NCBI GenBank assembly: GCA_963853835.1
Contig: OY970826.1
Location: 77,122,929 to 77,186,928, forward strand
Length of the DNA: 64,000 nucleotides
Direction of reading: 5' to 3'
Source: Calendula officinalis
Lineage: Eukaryota > Streptophyta > Magnoliopsida > Asterales > Asteraceae
Shown: positions 1-11,377 of the stretch, piece after piece
How positions within the stretch are numbered: position 1 is the first letter of the stretch
Layout: each line of letters starts with the position of its first letter
Position numbers and translations under genes: made by a program
The notes under the pieces: model-generated
Database searches by the model: none
Told to the model about the DNA's origin: nothing
Seen by the model: only the letters and a program-made list of their open reading frames with translations

Positions 1-1924
1 TTGACGCAAGCCTCTTTCTAATTTAAACTCCTTAGACGCATTGCCATTAAGAATGACTGATGCCCTAGAAGAATGAAGGATCACCTTTATCCACTTCCGC
101 CATTTATCCGGAAAATACATAAACTCCATCATCCGGTCCAGATACTCCCAACTTATGGAATCATAAGCCTTTTCAAAATCGACCTTTAAAACCATTGCAC
201 TTTTCTTTTTTTTTTTTATACCAAGCAATAATCTCATTAACAATTAAAGGCCCGTCTAAAACTTGACGCCCCTTTATAAAGCCCGATTGTTCCTCACTAA
301 CAACCGAATCCACCACCAAAGCAAGCCTCATAGCTAGTAATTTAGCTATAATTTTATATTGTACACCAATGAGACTGATTGGACGATAATCGTTGACCAC
401 CAGTGGATTAATAACTTTGGGATTCAGAGTGATGAACGAAGAATTACACCCCGTCGGAATAAAACATGTTTCAAAAAACTCAACAACAAAATTAAATATA
501 CCATTTTTAATAAGATCCCAAAATTTCTTAATGAAAGCAAAAGTAAAACCGTCCGGCCCGGGGGCCTTGTCGTTTCCGCAACTCCAGACCACCCTTCTCA
601 ACTCCTCCATCGTGATCGGCGCCACCAACAAGTTAGAACTATCGTTTGTCAAGCTTTTGAATTTATCATTTCTTCTTGCAACTTTAATACCCGGAACACA
701 CTTAAATTTGTTAGCATAATAATTGAAGAAAATGTCTTTTATCACCACCGGAGCCGTGATCCAATCTCCTTGATGTTTCACTCCACGAATCATAGAATGT
801 CTTCTCTTACTATTGATAATACCATGAAAATATTTTGAATTTTCGTCACCTTCGATACACCATTTGATTTTCGCTTTTTGAGCAAGATCTTTCCATTCTT
901 TAGCATCCAACTTATACAATTCTACCTTTGCCTCATGCCTCTCTAGAACTTCCTCTTCATCAGCCGAATTTGTCTCCATCTTTTTTTCGATATCAATGAT
1001 TTTCGAATTCAGGGTTTTTCTTTTTTCAATCAAACCCTCGTTTTTCACCTTCCACCAAGCCTTGCAATTATCTTTTAACATTTTAAGCTTATCTTTGAAC
1101 CGAATGAAGTTGCTAGAATTCGGTCTCTCAATAATCGTATTCCAAGAACTTTTAACCATTACTTCAAACGTTTCATCCTCCATCCAAGAGTTAAAAAACC
1201 AAAATACTCGCGGCCCGTAATCAACCGAATCTTGTATTAAAATTATTGGTCTGTGATCAGAAATGACATCATGTAACACATTTGCTACCAGATCCGTACA
1301 CACTTCACATACCCCTTCCGTTACTAAGAAACGATCCAACTTACTCATTTTTCTGCCATCCGTACTTAATCTAGTATACGCGGAACCCCCCATAGGAACT
1401 TCTATAAGACTCATTGAGTCAATAAACGTATTGAAATCTTCTATTTCTCTATTATCTCTTTCACAACCCCATCTTTCCCCCTCCTCACGTACCGCATTAA
1501 AGTCACCAAACATAATATAATTACCTTCGTTTTCATCAAAATACTTTTTAATATATTCCCACAGTCTCCTTTTATCACTATTGCTTTGAGGAGCATACCC
1601 ATTTCCCATAATACACGTTACGTTATTTACCTTCCATTCCCCGTGCTCAAACAAAACATTTTGAGCACTAACTATATGCGACTTATGAAACAAATTCGGA
1701 TCCCAAACTGATAAAATACCACCTGAAGTTCCAACCGCACTACTTAAAGCAAAATCAAACGACATATTACCCCAAAGTTGTTTTATCATGAACAAATCCA
1801 CCTTCGATACACGCGTCTCTTGAACTCCTAAAAACACCACCTTATGTTTATTACCTATACCGCCAATACGTTTTCTCTTTACTGTATCTCCAATTCCACA
1901 CGCATTTATGGACATAATATTCAT
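1..1924 (-). mobile_element. LINE (non-LTR retrotransposon) ORF2: endonuclease and start of reverse transcriptase, frameshifted
   Basis: A plant L1-type LINE ORF2, running off the left edge. The open part (1924 down to 173, 583 codons) begins with an exonuclease-endonuclease-phosphatase domain: LGVQETRV near residue 33, GDFNAV near 139 and SDHRPI near 222. A linker follows, then the reverse transcriptase N-terminus with KAPGPDGFTF, NDYRPISLIG and EEQSGFIKGRQ. Near 195-225 the open frame ends just after a run of about ten T (poly-A on the coding strand). The RT continues in another frame through positions 1-190 (FEKAYDS, then GNASKEF), so a slip in the homopolymer broke the gene. The catalytic YxDD box would lie outside the window. 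The ATG overlaps the stop of the upstream ORF (1921-2433) as ATGA. This is a dead or dying mobile element, not a host gene. Confidence 0.9.
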
Positions 1925-2480
1925 AAATGACCACTTCCTTCTCTCATACTACTAATTATACGATCAAGTGAGATTTGGACACCTTCCATATCATGCCCCA
2001 TGGCTTGGCCAATATCAATATACCTATTTAGGTCATCTATCAACGAAACTGTTTTTTCATTTTTCTTCATGAATCCTGTAGAGGCCCACGAGTTTTCCGC
2101 TGACCTACTCTTTTTCGACTTTTGATTATCCTTTTCTTTTTGCTTCTTGATTCCTATAATATTTTCGAAACCAGGTGGTTTAGACAAAAAAGATTTTTGT
2201 TCCTTACCAACTTCGTGTACCACCTCCTGTTCACCAAAATCATTTGTTTCCATATCATTTATATTTTGATTTATTTCTTTTTGATTACCCGCTTCATCTG
2301 CCACCGAATTATTTGCTACCTTTTCATCGTTACCTGTTAAATTGTTGTTATTATCATTTTCACCATTTTCCTCTTCATCGCTGCCGTTATTATCCTCCTC
2401 ATTATCAAAGTCAGAGTTACCGTCACGAGACAATAAATCTTCCTCTTCTTCATCTTTGCTTTCTTCATCAATACTTCTCT
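1921..2480 (-). mobile_element. LINE ORF1 C-terminal part, 5' truncated
   Basis: This 170-codon frame (2433 down to 1921) lies immediately upstream of the LINE endonuclease ORF and overlaps it by four bases (ATGA). It is very acidic and Asn-rich at the front. It then has a KPPGFE motif, a basic KKQKEKDNQKSKKS stretch and a C-terminal segment (DLNRYIDIGQAMGHDMEG). That kind of linker precedes the endonuclease in plant L1 elements, from family knowledge. No gag-like RNA-binding domain or zinc knuckle is visible. The acidic coding texture continues to about 2480 without an ATG, then changes to plain AT-rich sequence, so the element looks 5' truncated there. No product is expected. Confidence 0.65.
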
Positions 2481-2668
2481 AGATTTTGTCTTTTAATATT
2501 AATCAAATATAATTAATATGCTCTAGATAGAGATGATTATATAGTCCCTAAAATTTCAATAAATTGAAGAAACATACTTCTCAATTGTTATTTTGTTGTT
2601 GCTATTATTACTATATTTAAATTAAAGAACATTTCTAGATGTTATATAACTATGTAGATATTAAGTTA

Positions 2669-2922
2669 TACTCTCTCTCACATAAAAAAGTTCTCATTTC
2701 TTTTGGGCATAAGCTGTTAGAAGATAGTTAGTGGTGGGGTCCTTGGTAATACTTTTGATTAAAATATAAGGTTAGATTGGAGAGAGAAAGTGTTTTATTG
2801 GTGGTTCTTTGATAATAATATTATTTTATTAAGTAGGTCCCTCAAATTTGAAAAATGAGAACTTCTTTGTAGGATAAAATTATAAGGAGAAATGCGAACT
2901 TTTTGTGGGACGGATGAAGTAT
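2669..2922. mobile_element. Stowaway-like MITE (Tc1/mariner type), singleton
   Basis: The two ends are inverted copies of each other over about 30 bp: CTCTCTCTCACATAAAAAAG on the left, and on the right the complement of a segment ending GGGACGGATGAAGTA. Each end is flanked by TA, the target used by Stowaway elements. There is no coding capacity and the length is about 250 bp. The termini differ from the four CTCCGTATCAAAATAAG elements elsewhere in the window. Confidence 0.7.
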
Positions 2923-3585
2923 ATGATACATATAGAGGATATATACATGTATATGTGAATTATAAATAATAAATTCATATTAAATCGTTATTTTTAGTTT
3001 TCCCTAACTTCCAAACTAATAAATCCCAGCGAAGCGCGTCCCTGTTTTGCTTGTTTTATAAGATAGTAATACATATATACTTTAGCTATATGTTAGTTTT
3101 GGTTTATTGGGTGTAAAAGTGTCGCTATATTTGGTATATTTCATATTGAGTGAAAATATATTTTAATATCATAACTTGGTGGATTAGGTCCTTTATTATT
3201 CTGTACTACTAAATGTCCATCATAAGAATCGAACCTAAAAAAATATCAATTTAGTTAATAACTAGTTACTTTAATCACATTTTCTTACATTATTAGTTCT
3301 GTTACAACTCCTAAGGAACAAAAGAATATAACTTAATCACATTATATTGAATTAGAAGTCAATGACGTGAGAATTCAAGACCAAGTTAGCGAGTTAGGAT
3401 ACTATATTAACAATTTTCCATATACAAGGTACCCTAATGAACATTTAATAGTTTAAAATAAGTGGAAAACTGATCAACCAAATGTATGGAAGTAAAACAT
3501 ATTTGGCTTTCATAATCGTCCATTATAATAATTAAAAAATTATAGAATGCATTTTGGTATATTTGGTGAAAAAGTGTCAATATAG
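2923..3585. other. AT-rich intergenic DNA with a possible Helitron 3' end
   Basis: No gene is visible. Around 3013-3050, read on the minus strand, a GC-rich foldback (GGGACGCGCTTCGCTGGGA) is followed about 5 bases later by TTAG then T. That resembles, imperfectly, a Helitron 3' end, where CTAG would be expected. The rest is low-complexity AT. Confidence 0.3.
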
Positions 3586-3590
3586 GTTAG

Positions 3591-4129
3591 TGATGAGATA
3601 TGCTACATATCCCTGTTCGGGCCAATGAAATACAACTCCGGAAGATCTTGGCAACGCACCTCTTGGCTACGAGTTCCGATGTATTTGACTAGACGAAGAA
3701 CGGGTTTTAGGGGAAAGGTTTCGAACCAAGGGCGCATTAAATGCAGTGAAACCCGAAGTCGGCTCTTGCAGAGACACGCGATATTGCCCAGGATATAAGG
3801 CTTCGTCAAAGTCTAATATCCGGAAGGTCTTCAGGATAAGCGGTCCGACGAGTGAGCCCATGTGTTCCCGCTCTTTCCGTATCGGCTATATATGCAATAG
3901 TTACATACTCAGGTAAAAGACACCGAATTCATTTAATACACTCTCAACTACTTATAATCCATTACGTATAAATACTCAGTCTCGTTGGTCGAATCCACTC
4001 TAACTTAAGCATCGGAGTGTCCTTCCGGAATAACCTTCTGGAGGATACCTGACTTAGGGTTGTTACTTGTTGCAGGGTCCGGACGGCTGAAGGTCGTTCA
4101 TATCCCTCCGGCGAAATCAGGTTTTAACA
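3591..4129 (+). mobile_element. Solo LTR of a Ty3/Gypsy element related to the 29.6-39.4 kb element
   Basis: The 539-bp sequence starts TGATGAG and ends TTTTAACA (TG...CA). It is bracketed by a perfect 5-bp duplication, GTTAG, at 3586-3590 and 4130-4134. Its 3' part, read on the minus strand, matches the LTRs of the large element: CCTGATTTCG, AACCCTAAGTCAG, then CCGGAAGGACACTCCGATGC. Its first bases also align with that element's start (TGATGAG against TAATGAG). No internal domain adjoins it, so it is a solo LTR left by recombination between two LTRs. The two short ORFs inside (3603-3861) have no coding support. Confidence 0.9.
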
Positions 4130-4348
4130 GTTAGTTTTTAGTGACACCTTTGAAAAAGTGGATTAATTCTCATAATTTTGGGTTCGGGTAACACTTTTTA
4201 TGAAAACATCATGCCAGACGGTCCAAATCTATTCTCTCTTTTTTATGTGATTATATATAAGTATTTAGCAATTACACTTTTAATTTTTCAAACTATTTAA
4301 TTAAGTGTAGTTAAACGTACACCTCTACACTTTAGAAAGTTAAACATG

Positions 4349-4529
4349 CACTACAAGAAATATACCCTTTCCTGTCGACACCTATCATGACAACTTGTTG
4401 TCGGCACAGCTTAAAAAAAAGTTGACCAAGTATGGCATTTGACTTGTTGTCGGGATACCCTGTGACGACGACTTGTTGTCAGCAAAGACTTTTTTTGTGT
4501 CGTCGTGAAAGGGTATATTTCTTGTAGTG
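4349..4529. mobile_element. CACTA-type MITE (En/Spm superfamily)
   Basis: The 181-bp element has perfect terminal inverted repeats CACTACAAGAAATATACCCT and its complement, and a 3-bp duplication ATG on each side (4346-4348 and 4530-4532). CACTA termini with 3-bp duplications define the En/Spm superfamily. The interior holds several short repeats of the type GACAACTTGTTGTCGG. It is non-coding and sits about 290 bp beyond the stop codon of the S28 gene. Confidence 0.92.
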
Positions 4530-4821
4530 ATGTATAACATTTTTATACATACAATAGAATATCAGACAATTTGGGTATATTTTTAGACATCTAACCCTAC
4601 CTTATAAATATCTTTTGTCCTTTTAGGTATGTTTGACAAAACTAATTCGAAGTATAACTTTTACTTGAACTGAAAGCTGAAATTTTTATTTATATAAATA
4701 TGTTTAGTAAAGTAGCTCGAATTGAGAAATATTAAAAAACATAAAATGTAGAAAATGTGATTATTTAATGGGTAGTTGCGCTTGTATAATTCCTAGCAAA
4801 GAGTGACTAATTGATGTGTCA

Positions 4822-7800
4822 TCAGCTAGGGATCATATATTTCGAGAGCCACCCTTCTATAACGTTGATCTCAGCATTTCTTTGTGCAACCAACCAATCA
4901 GGATCCGTAGCCATTGGAGGTAGGATGTCCAAGCAATGATGTCCTAAAATAGGAAATGCGTGTTAAACTTCAATTGTTACCCATGATTTATCACAGATTA
5001 TAATTAATGTAAATGTAAAATGAACACCATAATCTACAAAAAAAAAAACTGTGAATTACAAAGCAAAATGCACTATAAATAATGTCATTTAGTGACAAAA
5101 AAGTATTATAAATTGAAACTTGTCACTATATTTGTGTTTTTAGTGATACTACACAAAAAAAAAGTGCGGGTACAAAGTGCGGGTAAAATGGAATAGTTAT
5201 TTTTGGTAAATAGGAATAGTTTTATGTTTTACCGGCATTTCTATTTATAAATAAATGTGTCATAAAAGGTTACAAAGTATAACAAATGTACCTTCTTCGG
5301 TATAAATAGCTACAATTGTATCTGATATGTCTTGAAGAACTCTGTCAGCAAAATGAAAAGATAAGTTGCTATTTGAACATAATTTTTAGCACAAGGTATA
5401 CGATCGAGATCGAACAAACCCTACGTACCCTCCAGAACTATATGGATCTCGTAAGCCGTTGGAGAAGATGATGTTGCTTCCAAACTTGCTGAGTACGGTT
5501 TTTATACCCTTGTAACGTACATTTTGCTAATTCAATATCTTATACATAAAGAAGATATAATAAATGATATATCGGAGAATTGATTAACGTACATAACCTC
5601 CAAATTGTATCGGTGCCCAATAAGGTCGTGGCGTGACTCCGAAGACTTGTTTGCATTCCTTGGTGTATTCTTCTAAATCGAAAGGATCCGCTTGGAATAT
5701 CGTATCGTTTTCTCCATGTCCCATTGGCATTATCATTTCGGTGCACGACTTTGTAAAAAAGAACAATTAGACCATGTAATAATACATCAATTTTTATCCA
5801 TACACAACAATTTCATATTAATGGACCATAACGTCCTTAGTAGGAGGGTGAAATGCAAAGTATGATAAAAGGAAAATAAATGCATGATTATCCTTTAATA
5901 TGATATTACTCTGCCAAACATATATTATAGATGCGCGCGGAAGGAAAAGTGCAAATTATATGCGTAGATAAAAAGACACTACAATGACGTGAAAAAGTTC
6001 GGGAATAAACTTTTAACCTTTTGTGACACATAAATTTCTAAAAAATGAATGTAAAAAGTTAAAACTCATACTTAATTTTACCCCAACTTTTAGAAATGTA
6101 TTCTAACTAAACAATAGAACTTTTAATACTTTATTCCCTTTTGAAGAAAATATTTGTAACACAGTAGCGACTTTTTTCGTATGTAATTGAAATCATTCCA
6201 AAAATCTTATGAATTAAATTACGTTCCTTTAATGAACTAACAAACTTGAATATTTTGTATGTTTCAGACTTTAAAATCGTTCAAAAAGATAAAAAAAAAT
6301 TGAAAAAGTAAATCTTTTTAAAATTATAATAAATTAAAAAAATATAAAAAATTAGAAAAACTTAAAAAATTAAAAAAATAGAAATAAAAAGATAAAAGAA
6401 AATCTAAAATCTAAAAAAAATAATAGTAAAAAAATGAATAAGTATGAATTTGAATTTCAGCTAAAAAATTTGTAATCAAACGCGCAACGAAATACAATTA
6501 CGAAGTAATTGAATCCATTCACAATTCAATTCCTTCTTAATTAAATTCCATAACGGATGAATTTATTTCAATTCCGAACCGTACCGAAACCGGACTGAAC
6601 CAAAACCAATAATATGTAATCGGTTCGGTTCAGTTTTGATTTTGAAAATTCACCATTTTAATTTCGTATCTATCGGTTCGGTTCGGTTTTGAACCGTGCT
6701 CACCCCTTAAAATTACATGAAAAGCATGATTGCACTAACATTGACATAATTTGGGCTATGAAGCTTTGTTTCAGGCCCACGACCAATCAATTCGAAACTT
6801 GTAACGCCGAGGACGTGGTGTTAAACAAGCGTAGGCGTTTTACAGAATTTACAACCCAAATACACTGTATTTTGGAAGTTATATGCATTTTAAAATTTTT
6901 TATCTAGTTATTGAACTTTGTTTGTGGGCTGTTTTTGGCCCAATAGTCTTTTTAGACCATTAAAAATTCTACGCATATTTTAGTGTTTATTTTAGATAGT
7001 ACAATATCCAATTTTGATATATATTAAATTTTATTTTTATCTTAATTTTGTGTTCTTGAGTTAAACCAATTTTAAAGATTAAATTTACAACATTCTTTTA
7101 AATTAACAAGATTTTAAAACAGATTATTTTAGAATTTTAAGAATCATTATGATATTCTTTTTATTACTCTACATCACATCAATATGACAATATGGCTCTA
7201 TTATGTGTGTGACACTTTTGGAAATATTATTCTCCGATGTTAGAGGGCTAGTGGGTTAGAAACGTTATGCATTACTAGCGCATCAACACACTTTAATTGA
7301 TAAACTACAAGGATATTAGCGACGCTTTCCCATGTAGCTAACATGCTATTGGTCAAGTAACATCTATAAAAAGTACTAAATAATTATAGCAAACTTTGAG
7401 TAACATATATACCTGCCAATTCCATCCAAAATATTTGTCGAAACCTTGATCAAACAGAACACTGCAACTCGTCCCATAAATTGAACGGAATCCAGCCATG
7501 ACTTTGTCGAGAATGTAACTATTCTCTCCTTCTCCGTCGATTGCATTACAAAAGGTTTGTAAATAGTTGGCCGTAGGGTTATCATACTGAGCCATAGAAT
7601 TTAATTCGTCCTCCAAATTGTCCTTTAGATCTTTAGTCGTGTTTATAGGCCTTCAAAACCCGATAACAGTTTAAGAAAATGGGAAAGATCGATATTTGAG
7701 CAGAACTATCCTAGAAAATTTATAACTTAAAGTCGTTGCAACTTGCAACTTACATGCATGTGTTGAAAGTTTGCGAAAGGCTTAAAAGGCCATTAGGTTG

Positions 7801-9551
7801 AGCAGCAACTCTATCGATTTCGAACCAAGATTCTCTTATGGTGTTGTAGCAACTTGTGCTTGTACTCTGTGCATAAAAAGTTGCATTGTAGCATCGTTAA
7901 TTCGTCGCAAAAAGATCGACTAATGAATTTTTTCGGGCTTTAATTTACTTACTTTGATGTCCTTTGAAACAACGACTGCGTATCCGTTTTCAGGAGTGAG
8001 GCCTTTAAAATAGAGGATTGGAGCCGATGACGCCAATGCTCCGTATACGACATGGGGATATTTCAAACGAAACCATGAAGCGAGCACTAAATATGAATAA
8101 AAAATAGATCAATAAAACACGTAAAATAAAAACGAACTTAAAAGAACCGCCGCGACTAAAATTGATCATCAGTAAAATCGCCAAAAATTTATTTCTTTGT
8201 GACACTCATTCTTATATATATTTTTTAAAAGAGATTAATTTCAAGACATATACTCCTTCCGTATCAAAATAGGTATTACAATTTATATTTAAGGATAGAT
8301 CAAAATAAGTGATACACTTTTAAAATTTACCTTATTTAGTAAAAAAGTGGGACACACTTTCCACTAACTATTTACTTTCATAAAGTATTTCCTCCGTTTC
8401 AAAATAAGTGATACACTTACTTTTACTGTTAAACATCATTAAAACTATTATTACTTTATTCAAAAGGAATGAGCACCATTCTCCACTAACTATCCATTTT
8501 AATCCATTTGTTTAATCTTTTGCCTCAAAAACCGTAATTTCTCAAATGTATCACTTATTTTGATACGCAGGTAGTATAAAGTTCCAAGTATATTTAAGGA
8601 TTGTTTAATGGTTGTTGATTTAGAAATTCTGACTGAGTTTTAGCAGGGGTTTTTTTTTCATTTGGACATGATCAACTAAATAGTTTGGACCGAGTCCGAT
8701 ATGCCGACCGAGTTAGATGAAATCAAACGTGCCGACTCGGATTGAGTCTGAATCAAATCAAAAGACTTATCTCATCAAAAATATGTGTTTGAGCTTGAAT
8801 TCGAATACCTTTCAATTTCAAATAGTGATATTCAAATTGATATTTTGATAATTAACATCTACCAAAAATTTGTGTGGATTAGAACTTAGAACTTACTTCC
8901 CCCATATGACCCTCCAATAGCTATGACCGGAGAATTTTCTGCAGACAAATTCTTCTTTACGTCGAGGATTATTTGAGCGTAATCTGCTAAAGCTTGCTCG
9001 GAACTAAAGAATCCAAGAGTGTTAGCGTTTTTATACGCTTCTTCTTTTGATCCAAATGGCATCGAACTTCCATAATATCGATGCTGCAAATATACAAATT
9101 ATATTGCAATATATTCATAAAAAAAATCGATTTCTACATGCAAAAAATAGTTAAATACCTCAATATAGACCAAAAGAGCGTTAAATCGTGAAGCAAGCAC
9201 AAGCTCGAATCCACCACTTCCCACATCTCCCATGATGCTAGCCTCCGCGCCCGCAAATAGAAGGATCGGGGAACTATTAGCGGGCCCGCTCCAGAATTTA
9301 CTAATCACAACATAACGTTGTTGAAAAGTTGTGTAACTTTCGGGCTTATAATTGAAGTGGTCTAATGTTTGTGTGTAGTTATAAACCTCGTATTCTATCG
9401 AGTTTTTTGTAGCTTCAACGTCAATCTTTGTTGACATAAATCTATTTTTACCGCCTAACTTAGTTGTTCGGAAACGTTTACCCGACACACAAGTTAGTGT
9501 TATAAATATGATAAAACACAACTTTACGAGGAAAAGATGTAGTCGGGCCAT
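4822..9551 (-). CDS. Serine carboxypeptidase S28 family (lysosomal Pro-X carboxypeptidase-like)
   Basis: Predicted exons on the minus strand: 9551-9159, 9083-8897, 8086-7953, 7866-7754, 7650-7413, 5748-5593, 5508-5429, 5341-5292 and 4943-4822. All introns are GT-AG and the phases close into 490 residues plus stop, the usual length for plant S28 peptidases. Residues 1-24 form a signal peptide (hydrophobic LVKLCFIIFITLTCVSG), so the product should enter the secretory path or vacuole. The catalytic triad is visible: Ser190 in GGSYGG, Asp428 in NGLRDPYS, and His452 or 453 in EGHHCLD. From the family it should cleave a C-terminal residue after proline. Intron 3 (8087-8896) carries a Stowaway MITE. 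Intron 5 (5749-7412) is 1.66 kb, with A-rich tracts and a GAACCG-rich patch. A wrecked paralogue lies upstream at 12.2-12.6 kb. The substrate is unknown. Confidence 0.92.
6560..6710. repeat. GAACCG/CGGTTC-rich dispersed repeat, copy 1 (intronic)
   Basis: Short CCGAACC and GGTTCGG runs in both orientations around a central AATCGGTTCGGTTC, ending GTGCTCACCCC. The same sequence type recurs near 46850-47345 and 59140-59455. It lies in intron 5 of the S28 gene. Confidence 0.6.
8251..8576. mobile_element. Stowaway-like MITE family S, copy A (composite)
   Basis: It begins TACTCCTTCCGTATCAAAAT and ends TATTTTGATACGCAGGTAGTA, which are inverted copies flanked by TA. A second internal head (CCTCCGTTTCAAAATAAGTG) at about 8391 shows it is a composite of two elements or carries a duplicated terminus. 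It sits in intron 3 of the S28 gene. Related copies are at 17940, 48351 and 62185. Confidence 0.85.
8650..8770. repeat. Dispersed repeat with GTTTGGACCGAGT
   Basis: The block GTTTGGACCGAGTCCGATAT, followed by a tract with ACTCGG repeats, is homologous to 61575-61640 (GTTTGGACCGAGTACGATAT). It is non-coding and I could not assign a class. It lies in intron 3 of the S28 gene. Confidence 0.5.
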
Positions 9552-9970
9552 TGTTGCCGATATTAGAGTATAAAATTTCGTTCGACTCCTATTTACTTAA
9601 ATAGATGGAGATTTTTAAACTAAGATTGTTGGTTGAATATGAAGTTTTGGTTTGGTATTCGTTGTGTATATTTAGGGAGTAGACGTTTGTACCTTGTGAT
9701 ATAGATTTTTTGCTAAGGACAATTAGTCGATTTGACTAATCCGTCACTAAAATGACTTGCATGCTGAGTTCCGATAAGAATGGAGACGCCATGTCAATTT
9801 TTAACGAAGTTTCCTGCATTAAATACTTGTACATTCTATGGCCTGAATATGATATATTGTACACAAACTCAACTTCGGTCACAACACAAGCTAAAATACG
9901 ATGTTGAATTTTAAAAGTTCCACAAACGCGTGGAAAAGAAATACTTTATACGAAATGTCATTCTCTGGTC
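9552..9970 (-). promoter_or_regulatory. 5' flank of the S28 carboxypeptidase gene
   Basis: This is the probable promoter and 5' UTR of the gene starting at 9551. No defined TATA box was fixed. It contains the block TTGTACACAAACTCAACTTC (near 9856) that recurs near 11388 and 13230. Confidence 0.4.
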
Positions 9971-9978
9971 TAGTGTAA

Positions 9979-10802
9979 GGTGGCGTTTGTTTTTTGACAG
10001 AAAGTCTTTTTGAGGTCTTATGTCTGCAGGCGGGAAGACATTTCGGAAAAAGACTGTTTATTTTTTGGAAGTCAGAAGATGAGAAAAAATCTTTTGAGGT
10101 CTGCTTGGAGAAGACTTGGACCATAATCTTCTAAGCTTGGAAGACATTTTACCTACACCTAAAAAAAAGTTTATCTACCACCACCACCACATACCAACAC
10201 CGCCACCCACCACCACCAACCACCACCTACCGCCACCACCAATTACCGCATCCACCTAATGCCACTAGCACCCACCACATACCGCCACAACCACGTACCG
10301 CCACCACATACCACCACCACCACCATCTACCGCCACCACCACCCATCACTATCTACCGCCACCACCCACCACCACCACCACATACCGCCACAGCCACCCA
10401 CCACCACCCACCGCCACCCACCACCATCTACCGCCACCCACCACCATCTACCGGCATCACCCACCACCATATACCGCCACCACATACCGCCACAACCACC
10501 CACCACCACCACCACCAACCATCATCTACCGCCACCACCACACACCGCCACAACCACCCACCGCCACCCACCACCATCCACCGCCACCACCCACCACCAT
10601 GTACTGCCACCACCACCCACTGCCACCACAACCCGCCACCACCCACACAAATACTGCCACTTATTTTTTTTTTATTAACCTGCAGACATTAAAAAACAAA
10701 CAGTCTTCTTCTTATAAACTGCAGACGTTTGATCCAAATCTTCTCTGCAGATGTGGTCCGCAGACTGCAGACCTTCTACCTCTTCAAAAACAAACAACAC
10801 CT
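9979..10802. mobile_element. hAT-like non-autonomous element expanded by an ACC microsatellite
   Basis: The ends are imperfect inverted repeats: GGTGGCGTTTGTTTTTTGAC on the left and the complement of GTTTTTGAAG...CAACACCT on the right, with CTGCAG/CAGAC motifs just inside both. The 8-bp flanks TAGTGTAA (9971-9978) and AAGTGTTA (10803-10810) agree at 6 of 8 positions, as for a decayed hAT target duplication. The centre (about 10173-10640) is almost pure CCACCA/CCGCCA repeat. The long His/Pro/Thr-rich and Val/Gly/Trp-rich ORFs there are repeat artefacts. Confidence 0.6.
10173..10640. repeat. Imperfect (ACC)n microsatellite
   Basis: About 470 bp of CCACCA interspersed with CCGCCA, TACCGCC and ATCTACC variants, forming a loose higher-order pattern of units about 12-21 bp long. 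It lies inside the hAT-like element. Confidence 0.95.
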
Positions 10803-11212
10803 AAGTGTTAGATAATATAGTTTAAATTTATCGTATGACACAAATTTAGTTTATAGACGAGCTAATGGTACAGTAAAATTTATATATATCTTTGTAATCT
10901 ATATATAGTGATCAATATCACAGTTTTTAAATTGTCAGTAATGGAGTCATCGCAAAAAAGTCCATTCTTACAAAATGTCCGCTCGTAAAGTTTTTAAAAG
11001 ATTTACTGACGAGTTATCTCAGTCGCTAAAGGGTGTGAACACGTTTATTCATAGAGAGTATCGGACTTTTGTCACTAAAGAAGATCTATCTGCTTGTATG
11101 AACACGTTTAGTCACTTAAACACATAATAAAGATTTTTTACCTCTAATTATACATAATTAACCTCTCATTTTTCTTTTTGGTGCACGCTATCATTTTTCT
11201 TTATAATTAATA

Positions 11213-11368
11213 GGGTTTTGCTAATGGCAGCCCTTAGGGCTGTCACTAACATGCATAAAAAACTTGAACATTGATTAAAAAAATAATATTCCTAAAATTC
11301 AGGAGGGTTATCTTTTGTGTATTTTGTCTTCTTAATGACAGCCCTAAGGAATGTCATTAGCATTTTCC
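11213..11368 (+). mobile_element. Mutator-like MITE family M, copy 1
   Basis: A 156-bp element flanked by a perfect 9-bp duplication TAATTAATA (11204-11212 and 11369-11377), the Mutator superfamily signature. The ends are inverted repeats of about 37 bp (GGGTTTTGCTAATGGCAG against the complement of TGTCATTAGCATTTTCC). Each terminus contains its own palindrome, GCAGCCCTTAGGGCTGTC. Other copies are at 12825, 41959 and 49694. Confidence 0.85.
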
Positions 11369-11377
11369 TAATTAATA

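Noticed and set aside
3603..3861. Two overlapping minus-strand ORFs
   Set aside because: They lie within the solo LTR; no coding evidence.
10259..10678. Long His/Pro/Thr-rich and Trp/Val/Gly-rich open frames on both strands
   Set aside because: They are translations of a CCACCA microsatellite in a transposon; there is no codon or family support.
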